The translations under genes and the position numbers were made by a program. From positions 1-35,299 of the forward strand of contig CANQQU010000015.1 in the NCBI GenBank assembly GCA_947626085.1: a stretch of DNA of 35,299 bases, written 5' to 3'. How positions within the stretch are numbered: position 1 is the stretch's first letter; the number at the start of each line of letters is the position of its first letter. This DNA is from an uncultured Oscillospiraceae bacterium (GTDB lineage Bacteria; Bacillota; Clostridia; Oscillospirales; Oscillospiraceae). This document shows positions 23,669 through 30,829 of the stretch, in pieces. The notes under the pieces were generated by a model that did not search any database, was not told the DNA's origin, and saw only the letters and a list, made by a program, of their open reading frames with translations.

Positions 23669-24738
23669 GCGCGGCGGTGGGAGCCGCCTTGAAGAAGGTG
23701 GCGCTCCTGCTTCTGGGATATCCAAAAGCCAGAAAAAAGGTTCTGACTGTGGTCTTGGTTGTTCTCCTCGCCATTCTTCTTCCGGTGATCGGGCTCGTAG
23801 GGATCATGAGCGGCGGCATTCAAATCGACACGGCGGCCCTCCAGGAGCGGGTGGTGACAAGCCTGACGCCCGCGCAAACGGAAATGCTCCAGGGAATTGA
23901 GGAAACCGCCATCCAGATCAGCCAGAATCTGACCGAGGCGGGCCTCCCGGAGAAGGTCCGTGAGGCCCAGGCCCTGTATCTGCTGGCTCTTTTTGGCCAT
24001 GCCGCAGAGCAGGACTTCGTCTCACGGCTCTGCGGCTGCTTCCGGGAGGGTCAGACGGATGAGCAGCTCGTCGCTGCCATCAACGCCGCCTTTGGAACAG
24101 ACCTTGCCCCATCGGACTATACCTCTCTCATGGGCTCTGTCCGCGCCTCCTACATCGATACCGCTCACTTCGCTGTCCCGGAGTCGAAAAACAACTACGA
24201 CCTGGCCGCCTGGGCGGAGGCGGCGGAGGCCGCCGGGTGGGGCTATGTCTGGGGGACCTTCGGGCAGGTCCTCTCCACCTCCTTGCTGGAGGCCAAGCTG
24301 GAGCAGTACCCGGACAACATAGGCCCTTATGAAGACTTCATCCGGGAACATTGGCTGGGGAAACGAACCGCCGACTGCGTGGGTCTCATCAAGGGCTACT
24401 CCTGGTATGACCCGGCGACCGGCAGCATGGACTACGCTTCCAACGGGATGCCGGATATCGACGCGGATCAGATCTACGACACCGCCGTGGAGAAAGGTCC
24501 CATCTCCACCATCCCGGAGATCCCCGGCCTGCTGGTCTGGATGGAAGGCCATGTAGGTATTTACATTGGGAACGGTCAGGTGATCGAGGCAAGAGGGACC
24601 CGCTACGGCGTGGTCCGCACGGAGCTAGACAGCCGCGGCTGGATCGCCTGGGCGAAAATTCCCTACATCCACTATCTGGAGGAACCGCCACAAGTTACAG
24701 AACCTCCTACAACAATAGAAAGCGAGGATATTCCATGA
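23665..24738 (+). CDS. CD1108-type NlpC/P60 cell-wall hydrolase of the conjugation system
   Basis: A membrane-anchored peptidoglycan endopeptidase that opens the wall for the mating channel. Of 357 aa, residues about 25-50 form a membrane helix (KVLTVVLVVLLAILLPVIG). A VirB1/CD1108-like helical region follows. The C-terminal NlpC/P60 domain has the catalytic Cys in TADCVGLIKGYSW and the catalytic His in GHVGIYIGNGQVIEA. The ATG at 23665 has AGGAGGAGG upstream and overlaps the virB4 stop by four bases; its own stop overlaps the DUF6103 gene. Catalytic residues look complete. Confidence 0.9.
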   Translation: MSAAVGAALKKVALLLLGYPKARKKVLTVVLVVLLAILLPVIGLVGIMSGGIQIDTAALQERVVTSLTPAQTEMLQGIEETAIQISQNLTEAGLPEKVREAQALYLLALFGHAAEQDFVSRLCGCFREGQTDEQLVAAINAAFGTDLAPSDYTSLMGSVRASYIDTAHFAVPESKNNYDLAAWAEAAEAAGWGYVWGTFGQVLSTSLLEAKLEQYPDNIGPYEDFIREHWLGKRTADCVGLIKGYSWYDPATGSMDYASNGMPDIDADQIYDTAVEKGPISTIPEIPGLLVWMEGHVGIYIGNGQVIEARGTRYGVVRTELDSRGWIAWAKIPYIHYLEEPPQVTEPPTTIESEDIP

Positions 24739-24980
24739 ACAAAACCATCACCATCTCCTACGACGAGCCCCGGCTGGACGCGCTGCGGCTCTATCTGGGA
24801 CTGAAGGAGCAAACCGTAGAGGCGGAGCTGCTGGGCTGCCTGGAGCAGCTCTACCAGAAGACCGTGCCGGTCAACGTTCGCAGCTTCCTGGAAATGCGGC
24901 AGCAGAGCAAGCCGGAGCCGCCCAAGCCTAAGAAGCCCAAGCCTCCCCAGCCGGAAGCTCCAGGCGGTGAGGCTGGTTGA
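24735..24980 (+). CDS. DUF6103 family protein
   Basis: An 81-aa protein with a short conserved domain (ITISYDEPRLDALRLYLGLK, then VEAELLGCLEQLYQKTVP) and a Pro/Lys-rich tail (PKPKKPKPPQP). Such proteins regularly follow the NlpC/P60 gene in clostridial elements. They look like small helical partners of the transfer apparatus; the function is unknown. It overlaps the hydrolase stop (ATGA) and the next gene's TTG. Confidence 0.75.
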   Translation: MNKTITISYDEPRLDALRLYLGLKEQTVEAELLGCLEQLYQKTVPVNVRSFLEMRQQSKPEPPKPKKPKPPQPEAPGGEAG

Positions 24981-25957
24981 GAGATCAGACATTTGGCATT
25001 GAGATCGAGATGACCGGCATCACCCGGAGAGCGGCGGCAAAGCTCCTGGCGGAGAAGTTTGGCACTGTCATTACTCATATGGGCGGCGGGTACGATACCT
25101 ACATCGTCCGGGACCAGGAGAACCGGGCCTGGCGGCTGGTCAGCGACTCCAGCATTCGCCAGGAGGCAAGAGGCAGCCGGGACGCAAGCCGGTCCTATGA
25201 GGTGGAGCTGGTGTCGCCCATCTGCAAGTACGATGACATCCCTCTGCTCCAGGAGGTGGTGCGTACCCTCCGCCACGGCGGAGCCAAGGTGAATGATTCC
25301 TGCGGCATCCACGTCCATATCGGCCTGGGCAGCCACACTGCTCAGACGCTCCGCAATCTGGTAAACATCATGGCCGCCAAGGAGGATCTGCTCTACAAGG
25401 CTCTTCAGGTAGAGGTAGACCGAGAGCGCTACTGCCAGAAGGCCGATCTGCGGTTCCTGGACGAGCTGAACCGGCGGAAGCCTCGGACGATGGAGATGCT
25501 GGAGAGGGAGTGGTACAACGGGGAATCCCGCCGGTTCATCCACTATGACAGCTCTCGTTACCATGCGCTGAATCTGCACAGTGTGTTTTCCAAGGGGACG
25601 ATCGAATTTCGGATCTTCAATTCTACGCTCCACGCCGGGGAGGTGAAGGCCTACGTCCAACTGTGCATGGCCATCTCTCACCAGGCGCTGGTGCAGCGCA
25701 CCGCCAGCCGGACCCGTACTCACCCGGAAAACGAGAAGTACACCTTCCGCACCTGGCTTCTTCGGCTGGGGATGATCGGGGAGGAATTTAAGACCGCCCG
25801 GTTTCATCTTCTCAAGCACCTGGAGGGGAATATCGCATGGCGGGACCCGGCTCAGGCGGAACGGCAAAAGGAGCGGCTGGAAGCCCTGCGGTTAGAGTCG
25901 CAGACACAAAACGAGGAGCGGGCAGCGCTGCCCGCTCCTTCCATACGAATGGAGTGA
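24977..25957 (+). CDS. Amidoligase_2 family enzyme
   Basis: A 326-aa predicted amide-bond-forming ligase related in fold to glutamine synthetase and gamma-glutamylcysteine synthetase; the substrate is unknown. Landmarks are TFGIEIEMTGITRRAA at the N-terminus (metal/ATP acidic residues), SYEVELVSPI, CGIHVHIGLG and TIEFRIFNSTLHAGEVKAY. The TTG at 24977 overlaps the DUF6103 stop. A 24-base perfect palindrome (25915-25938) lies near its end. The next gene encodes a gamma-glutamylcyclotransferase-like protein. This pairing, noted for the family in comparative genomics, suggests formation and removal of a gamma-glutamyl-type link on a peptide or protein. Confidence 0.88.
   Translation: MRDQTFGIEIEMTGITRRAAAKLLAEKFGTVITHMGGGYDTYIVRDQENRAWRLVSDSSIRQEARGSRDASRSYEVELVSPICKYDDIPLLQEVVRTLRHGGAKVNDSCGIHVHIGLGSHTAQTLRNLVNIMAAKEDLLYKALQVEVDRERYCQKADLRFLDELNRRKPRTMEMLEREWYNGESRRFIHYDSSRYHALNLHSVFSKGTIEFRIFNSTLHAGEVKAYVQLCMAISHQALVQRTASRTRTHPENEKYTFRTWLLRLGMIGEEFKTARFHLLKHLEGNIAWRDPAQAERQKERLEALRLESQTQNEERAALPAPSIRME
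25915..25938. repeat. 24-base perfect palindrome at the amidoligase 3' end
   Basis: GGAGCGGGCAGC (25915-25926) is followed directly by its reverse complement GCTGCCCGCTCC (25927-25938). It lies inside the last codons of the amidoligase gene, 24 bases before the next start. No T tract follows. It may form an mRNA hairpin between the two genes or be a protein site. Confidence 0.6.
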
Positions 25958-25961
25958 AAAT

Positions 25962-26438
25962 GTGAGTAAGTTTTACATTGCCTATGGCAGCAACCTAAAC
26001 TTCCAGCAGATGACCCACCGGTGCCCCACCGCGAAATTCTACGGCACAGGAACGCTGGAAAACTATGCGCTTCAATTCAAAGGCGCGCCCCTCGGGGCCC
26101 ATGCCACCGTCACGCCCAGAGAAGGGAGCCGGGTACCTGTGGGCATCTGGAAAATTGGAAAGGAGGATGAAAAGCGCCTGGATCTCTACGAGGGCTGCCC
26201 CCGGTATTATACCAAGGAAACGGTATCCGTGACGGTAGGCAAGATGGATATCCGGGGCATGGCCTACATCATGAAGCTCAGGGAGGACTTCGGCATCCCC
26301 ACGCAGAGTTACCTGGAAGCGGTCCGCCGGGGCTATCGGGACTGCGGCTTCGACCAAAAGTATTTGGCGGCGGCCCTGGATGAGAGCTGGCAGAATGTGA
26401 ATATGGCTCCGCCCGGAGAGGAGATGAAGTTATGCTGA
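25962..26438 (+). CDS. Gamma-glutamylcyclotransferase-like (AIG2/GGCT fold) protein
   Basis: A 158-aa cytosolic protein of the GGCT/AIG2 fold, which cleaves gamma-glutamyl amines by cyclisation to pyroglutamate. The signature YGSNL occurs in FYIAYGSNLNFQQMTHRCP. Later parts are GVGIWKIGKEDE-like text (VPVGIWKIGKEDEKRLDLYE) with the catalytic-acid region, and a helical C-terminus. The GTG at 25962 follows GGAGTGA. It is 4 bases after the amidoligase, so the two are probably made together and may act on the same bond in opposite directions. Confidence 0.88.
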   Translation: MSKFYIAYGSNLNFQQMTHRCPTAKFYGTGTLENYALQFKGAPLGAHATVTPREGSRVPVGIWKIGKEDEKRLDLYEGCPRYYTKETVSVTVGKMDIRGMAYIMKLREDFGIPTQSYLEAVRRGYRDCGFDQKYLAAALDESWQNVNMAPPGEEMKLC

Positions 26439-26818
26439 CCTGGGAACAGAAGCGGCTGAAAAGAACCCTGGGCCCACAGTACGCCTTCCTCTGTTACATG
26501 GAGCGGGCGGAGATTCGGGCGCTCCTCTCCCGGCAGACCGGAGGCGGGTATGAAATTCTCGCCAGTCTCTATGCCGGGGCCCTCCGGCTGGACATGGTGG
26601 CGTTCTATGAGAATGGGCGCTGGCGCCTGGGGTATGACCTGCTGGGCAAGGACACGCCCCAGAGCCCCGAGTGGTTCTGCCTGGACAATCTGGAGGAGCC
26701 GGTGTGCTACCAAGCACGGGATTTGGAGCGAGAGATGTTTGACGCTTTGGACCGGACGGCCAGAATGAGGGACCTGTCCTACACGGAGCATGGATTCCCC
26801 GAGACAGAGGCCAAGTGA
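26432..26818 (+). CDS. Conserved element protein of unknown function
   Basis: A 128-aa soluble protein without recognised motif. The ATG at 26432 is 6 to 7 bases after AGGAG and overlaps the previous stop by 7 bases. The sequence (WEQKRLKRTLGPQYAFLCYM, then DMVAFYENGRWRLGYDLLG) is mixed helix and strand. It is the last gene before the hairpin-rich region and the mobilisation genes. Its operon position suggests a link to the amidoligase pair; nothing else supports a function. Confidence 0.7.
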   Translation: MLTWEQKRLKRTLGPQYAFLCYMERAEIRALLSRQTGGGYEILASLYAGALRLDMVAFYENGRWRLGYDLLGKDTPQSPEWFCLDNLEEPVCYQARDLEREMFDALDRTARMRDLSYTEHGFPETEAK

Positions 26819-27220
26819 GGCCCCGTGCCGCCGCCAGGGCCGCCATATTCGATTTGTTGAGAACGGAAGTATCAGCGCTCCGTGATGAGCCTCCGCCGCC
26901 GGGTGCCCCAACTCGGCCCGGGTACAGGGGGCGGATTTCCCACGGATTTCAGGACGATTCCAAGGGTCGATAATCAAGCAGGAGAAAGGAACGGTGCTTC
27001 GCCCCATTCCCAATGACCGGGACGGGCAACGCCCGCCCCGCGTTTGGGAAGGAAATAAGGGCGTTTCCGAAAGCAGTTCCTACTTTCAGCCCGCGTTTCT
27101 ATCGGTGCCGGTTTTCGGCACATGGCGCCGACGTGAGGCGCCAAAATGAAAAAAGCGCCGGCATTGCAAGACCTTTCGCAGTTCTGCAACCGGCGCCGGA
27201 CAAAATTAGGAGGAATGATG
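26819..27220 (+). other. Candidate origin of transfer (oriT) region
   Basis: A 402-base gene-free region just upstream of mobC and the relaxase gene, the usual place for oriT. It carries four hairpins in 175 bases: CGGGC/GCCCG (27023-27035), GTGCCG/CGGCAC (27105-27121), TGGCGCC/GGCGCCA (27123-27143), and a long imperfect one with arms GCGCCGG (27155-27161) and CCGGCGC (27190-27196), with inner TTGCA/TGCAA pairing. The mobC ribosome binding site follows at 27208-27213. A nick site cannot be assigned without relatives. Confidence 0.5.
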
Positions 27221-27646
27221 ATGGATGATATGCTCCAGAACCGGGATGCGGAGATCAAGCGCCGCTTCCAGCTCTGGCTGAAGCCCTCCGTCCTGAAATT
27301 GGCGGAGGATTGGTATGAGAAAGACAACTGCAAAAGCAAAAGCGAATTCATAGAAAAGGCGATTCAATTTTACAGCGGCTACCTTGCCGCCGGCCATTCC
27401 CAGAATTATTTTCCCCGTGTCCTCACCTCCACCCTCCGGGCCATCGTCGCGGAGAGCGAGAGCCGCGTCCGGCGGATGCTCTTCAAGCTGGCGGTGGAGC
27501 TGGCTATGACTATGAACGTAGCGGCCGCCGCCCACCACATCGACCCGGAGCGGCTGCCGGAGCTGCGGAAGACCTGCGTAGATGCCCTCATCCGCACCAA
27601 CGGGAGCTACACCCTGGAGGATGCGTACCGTTTCCAAAATCCGTAA
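27221..27646 (+). CDS. MobC-like relaxosome accessory protein
   Basis: A 141-aa DNA-binding accessory protein that helps the relaxase recognise oriT. The N-terminal part (LKPSVLKLAEDWYEKDNCK, then SKSEFIEKAIQFYSGYL) resembles a ribbon-helix-helix domain. The rest is helical. Three ATGs occur in a row at 27215, 27218 and 27221. The last has the best spacing (7 bases) from AGGAGG (27208-27213). It is 3 bases before the relaxase gene. Confidence 0.82.
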   Translation: MDDMLQNRDAEIKRRFQLWLKPSVLKLAEDWYEKDNCKSKSEFIEKAIQFYSGYLAAGHSQNYFPRVLTSTLRAIVAESESRVRRMLFKLAVELAMTMNVAAAAHHIDPERLPELRKTCVDALIRTNGSYTLEDAYRFQNP

Positions 27647-27649
27647 GCC

Positions 27650-28981
27650 ATGCCCAGACTGGTCACGAAGTTCAAGTACCTGAAACCCGGCGGCGGCAAA
27701 TCCGCCGGCGGCTACGCCAAGTACATCGCTACCCGGGAAGGGGTGGAGCGGATCGACGAGAGCTGGAAGCACGGCCCTGCCACCAAACGCCAGGAGAAGC
27801 TGATCGCTCAAATTCTGAAAGACTTCCCGGATGCCAAAGAGCTGCCGGAGTATGCCGATTATCTTTCAGCCCCGACCCTGGGAAACGCCTCCGAATTCCT
27901 CTCCCGGGCCATGGAGGACCAAGCGCTTCAAGCTATGAACCGGAAGACCTATGCCGATTATATTGCCACCCGACCCCGCGCGGAGCGGTTTGGCAGCCAC
28001 GGCCTCTTCACGGACGATGGGGAGCCGGTGCGTCTGGAGGAAGTCTCCCGGGCGCTGAATGCCCACCGGGGGAATGTATGGACAGGCATCCTCTCCCTTC
28101 GCAGGGAGGACGCGGAGCGGCTGGGCTACAACACCGGAAGCCGTTGGCGGGACCTGCTGCGGAGCCAGCGGGAGCTGCTGGCGGAGAATCTAAAGATTCC
28201 CTCGGAGCATCTGCGCTGGTATGCCGCTTTCCACAATGAGGGGCATCATCCCCATGTCCATGTCATCGCCTACTCGACTGTGCCGGGAGAGGGATATCTG
28301 ACCGAACGAGGAGTGGAGAATCTGCGCTCAGCCATCGCCAAAGAGCTTTTCTCTCAGGACTTGGTCAGCGTCTATGAAAAGCAGACCGCTTACCGGGACG
28401 AGCTGCGCCAGGAGAGTCGAGAGCAGATTCGGCAAATTGTGGAGCGCATCAACCGGGAGGGCCGCGGCAATTCCCAAATCGAAGAATGTCTCCGCTGCCT
28501 GGCCCGGCGGCTCTCCCGCACCTCTGGCAAGAAGGTCTATGGCTACCTCAAAGCCGACGTCAAGGCCATGGTGGACAATATCGTGTCGCTGCTGGCCCAA
28601 GAGGAACCCATCCGCCAGCTCTATGATCTCTGGTATGAGCAGCGGGAGAATGTACTTCGCACCTACACGGACACCTTTCCGGAGCGCGTTCCCCTGGAGC
28701 GCAACAAGGCGTTCAAGGCCATCCGCAACGCCGTTATCCAGGAGGCGATGAAAATTGCGGAGTTGTCCGAGTCTAAAGAGGTTGACATAACGATGCAAGA
28801 ATCCGCATCTGGTGTTCCCGCATCCCGTGCAGTCACAATCCCTGCCTCGCTGCGGCTGCTCCGCGACCTAGCCCGGATGATCCAGTCCCAAGCGGAGGAC
28901 TATCAGCCCCGCCAAATGACCGAGCGGAAAGCGCTGCGGGCGGAACAGGAAAAGAGGCACCGCCTGGGCATCCGAGGATGA
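27650..28981 (+). CDS. MobP-type relaxase (MobL/MobP3-like)
   Basis: Nicks oriT, stays bound to the 5' end and leads the strand through the VirD4-VirB channel. The 443-aa product has the histidine cluster AAFHNEGHHPHVHVIAYS (His195, His199/200, His202, His204), the metal site of MOB relaxases. The N-terminal KFKYLKPGGGKSAGGYAKYI contains candidate tyrosines (Tyr10, Tyr22, Tyr25), a region used for nicking in this group. The C-terminal half is helical and charged. It begins 3 bases after mobC with no separate ribosome binding site, indicating coupling. It ends the rightward transfer operon, facing a bidirectional terminator. Confidence 0.9.
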   Translation: MPRLVTKFKYLKPGGGKSAGGYAKYIATREGVERIDESWKHGPATKRQEKLIAQILKDFPDAKELPEYADYLSAPTLGNASEFLSRAMEDQALQAMNRKTYADYIATRPRAERFGSHGLFTDDGEPVRLEEVSRALNAHRGNVWTGILSLRREDAERLGYNTGSRWRDLLRSQRELLAENLKIPSEHLRWYAAFHNEGHHPHVHVIAYSTVPGEGYLTERGVENLRSAIAKELFSQDLVSVYEKQTAYRDELRQESREQIRQIVERINREGRGNSQIEECLRCLARRLSRTSGKKVYGYLKADVKAMVDNIVSLLAQEEPIRQLYDLWYEQRENVLRTYTDTFPERVPLERNKAFKAIRNAVIQEAMKIAELSESKEVDITMQESASGVPASRAVTIPASLRLLRDLARMIQSQAEDYQPRQMTERKALRAEQEKRHRLGIRG

Positions 28982-29100
28982 ATGATGAAATGCGCCTGCC
29001 GCAAGGGAGCAGTCTGCCCACAGCCTGACACCGGGACCCTGTCATGGTGACACCCCACGAATTGATCACTTTAAGATCTTATACTAGCAGAAAGAAAAAG
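28982..29100. other. Gap after the relaxase, no supported gene
   Basis: A 22-codon frame from an ATG at 28982 encodes a Cys-containing peptide (MMKCACRKGAVCPQP) directly after the relaxase stop. Its ribosome binding site is poor, so it is not called. Nothing else was seen before the terminator. Confidence 0.35.
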
Positions 29101-29141
29101 CACACCTGGGTATTCTATAAAAGATACCCAGGTGTGAACTT
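29101..29141. terminator. Bidirectional intrinsic terminator
   Basis: CACACCTGGGTAT (29101-29113) and ATACCCAGGTGTG (29124-29136) form a perfect 13-base stem around a 10-base AT-rich loop. Rightwards it is followed by AACTTTTTG, and leftwards by CTTTTTCTTTC. It separates the rightward relaxase operon from the leftward SecB/GNAT operon. Confidence 0.85.
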
Positions 29142-29250
29142 TTTGAACGATTTCTTTGTGCGGGCAAATCCCTGGTCCTTGTGTAGAGGCTGCGCCTTAT
29201 AGGGCAAAAATGCAGTCTCGCCTAGGCCGCAGGAAGCTCCGCCGGGAAGA

Positions 29251-29706
29251 TCACGGGTTGTTGGAGTCTTCTGCCGCTTGATGATTGGAAATTGCTTGCT
29301 CCACCATTTTTGCAATATTCAGAGGCGGCAGAATGACCGGCTCAACACCCGGTTGTGTAGTAAGAAGCGAAACCTGGCTCCGAAGGTAGGGGAAGAGAAT
29401 GGCAACAGCATTCTGACGAATCAGAACGTCGCGTTTGTTTGCTTGCTCGTCCAGTTCAAAATAACCAGAAATTTGCACCCGGAAATGGTACTCCCCGCTT
29501 TTTTCACCCTCTACCCGAACGCTCACAACAATATTTTGATCCTGCTCTGATAAAAAGCGAAAGCTAAATTTTGTTTCAAGCGGTTGCTCGCTGTGAAAAT
29601 CTTCCCGCTTAAACGATAGCGAATCAAAAACAAGGTTATTCAGTTTCAGGACGCTGGATACGCCTTGAACATTTTCATATGAAGACTGCATCTTTTCACC
29701 CCGCAT
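29251..29706 (-). CDS. SecB-like chaperone
   Basis: A 151-aa protein resembling SecB, the export chaperone. Gram-positive bacteria generally lack housekeeping SecB; SecB-like proteins outside Proteobacteria are often parts of toxin-antitoxin-chaperone systems. Visible features are beta-strand text typical of the fold (FSFRFLSEQDQNIVVSVRVE, then YHFRVQISGYFELDE). The C-terminal part (AVAILFPYLRSQVSLLTTQP, then VILPPLNI) corresponds to SecB's LR-x-LTT-G-P-x-LPP region. The ATG at 29706 overlaps the previous gene's stop (TAATG). An ATG at 29691, five bases after GGGGTG, is the alternative start. It is the last gene of a three-gene leftward operon and AT-richer than its surroundings. Confidence 0.75.
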   Translation of the reverse strand: MRGEKMQSSYENVQGVSSVLKLNNLVFDSLSFKREDFHSEQPLETKFSFRFLSEQDQNIVVSVRVEGEKSGEYHFRVQISGYFELDEQANKRDVLIRQNAVAILFPYLRSQVSLLTTQPGVEPVILPPLNIAKMVEQAISNHQAAEDSNNP

Positions 29707-30023
29707 TATGCCGCAATATCCTGCTCAGAAAAAACCATATATGCCTCTTTGTATGAATCGTGACTATGAGAGGAAATTGTGATGGAAAAAGTCCAATCCG
29801 CGTCTTCAAAAGGAAAATAACCGTTGCAGGTACCTAGCAGGCCCTCAATGTCAAGATCATCGGCAAGATACGAGGTAGGGATACCGTCTTGAATCTGTAC
29901 CTGCTCCTCAATTTGCGACAAAAAGCGGTCACGTCTTTGCAGCTCGTTCCAATCAGGATGAAGCGCGCTTTCAAAAAAAGCCTGTGCATCCATATGAGGC
30001 AAGATCATCCGATCACTGTTCAT
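29706..30023 (-). CDS. 105-aa protein between GNAT and SecB-like genes, candidate antitoxin
   Basis: An acidic 105-aa protein of no recognised family. The ATG at 30023 has GGAGG upstream and lies inside the end of the acetyltransferase gene (11-base overlap). Its stop overlaps the SecB-like start. The N-terminus is helical (MDAQAFFESALHPDWNELQR, then RDRFLSQIEEQVQIQDGIP). The C-terminal half is strand-like and aromatic (NGYFPFEDADWTFSITISS). No ribbon-helix-helix or helix-turn-helix pattern is obvious. In toxin-antitoxin-chaperone operons the middle gene is the chaperone-dependent antitoxin; that role is inferred from gene order only. Confidence 0.75.
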   Translation of the reverse strand: MNSDRMILPHMDAQAFFESALHPDWNELQRRDRFLSQIEEQVQIQDGIPTSYLADDLDIEGLLGTCNGYFPFEDADWTFSITISSHSHDSYKEAYMVFSEQDIAA

Positions 30024-30549
30024 CTAAACATTCCTCCATTGACTGGGTGTAGCGTTCAAGTTGGACCCAATCGATAAAATCCATTCTCATTGGGACTAAA
30101 TCAGGATATCTGGCATCTCTTGGCTGCGGGAACGCACGAAAGCCGCATTGCTGATACCAGCTCACTTTTTCGGGAAAAGCATACAGGATTAAAAAACGAA
30201 CCGGCAGGCTTGCGCAGAATGATTTGATTTTATAGATCAATAACTGCAGTGCTTTTGTTCCGATCCCGCGCTTCTGTAAGCGGCGATCCACAGCGATATA
30301 ATCAATCACGAAAGCGGAATATGTAGGATTCTCAACATAGTATTCCGCATTTTCGTCTTCAATGCATGTAAGACGAATCAAGCAACTGCCTACAAGAATC
30401 CCATTTGCCATAATGTTATAAGCAAGACCTTGCTTATAGACCGTTATACAGTAAGCTTCCTTCCAGCGATTGTCGATGCTGGGAACGCCGGAAGAGAGTG
30501 AACCAATAGACAAATCTCTTGTCATTTCTACAAGTTTTATCTCTGTCAT
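30013..30549 (-). CDS. GNAT family N-acetyltransferase, candidate toxin
   Basis: Transfers acetyl from acetyl-CoA to an amine. In the 178-aa product the acetyl-CoA loop motif lies in VDRRLQKRGIGTKAL (Gln92 to Gly97), after the strand FVIDYIAV. The later VSWYQQCGF supplies the conserved Tyr132 and the C-terminal strand. All core GNAT elements look intact. The ATG at 30549 is preferred because GGTGAG lies 8 to 9 bases upstream; a TTG at 30570 is possible. It is first in the operon, with a consensus promoter. GNAT toxins such as TacT acetylate aminoacyl-tRNA, so a toxin role is plausible here, but ordinary acetyltransferases share these motifs. Confidence 0.88.
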   Translation of the reverse strand: MTEIKLVEMTRDLSIGSLSSGVPSIDNRWKEAYCITVYKQGLAYNIMANGILVGSCLIRLTCIEDENAEYYVENPTYSAFVIDYIAVDRRLQKRGIGTKALQLLIYKIKSFCASLPVRFLILYAFPEKVSWYQQCGFRAFPQPRDARYPDLVPMRMDFIDWVQLERYTQSMEECLDEQ

Positions 30550-30584
30550 CCGCGTTCTCACCAAGTCCAAAGAAAGTTAAATTT

Positions 30585-30613
30585 ATTGTACTAATTACGA
30601 TGAAAAAAAGCAA
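30585..30613 (-). promoter_or_regulatory. Sigma-A promoter of the GNAT/SecB operon
   Basis: Reading leftwards, TTGCTT (30613-30608) and TACAAT (30590-30585) are separated by 17 bases in an AT-rich region. It lies 36 bases before the GNAT ATG and is the only clear promoter for the three overlapping leftward genes. Confidence 0.7.
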
Positions 30614-30829
30614 GTATTTTTTCCGCAAAGGTAAAATATTTTCCCGCTTTTCATTTGCAATGCTTCATATCATTCCCGATTCTTTCAAAAATATGCGGAG
30701 CAAGCTGCTAAGACAAAACAATGGCAGAATCTGCGCTAGGGGACACGGGAAACCCCGGACAGAGATAAAGCCGAAAGCTGAACCTGTTGTAATACGCTCA
30801 AAATGCAATAGATTTTAAGGAGAATCACA

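Noticed and set aside
27023..27196. CRISPR-like repeat cluster
   Set aside because: The hairpins differ from each other in sequence and spacing; there are no repeat-spacer units anywhere in the window.
28982..29050. 22-aa Cys-containing peptide after the relaxase
   Set aside because: The ribosome binding site is too close and weak, and nothing else supports it.
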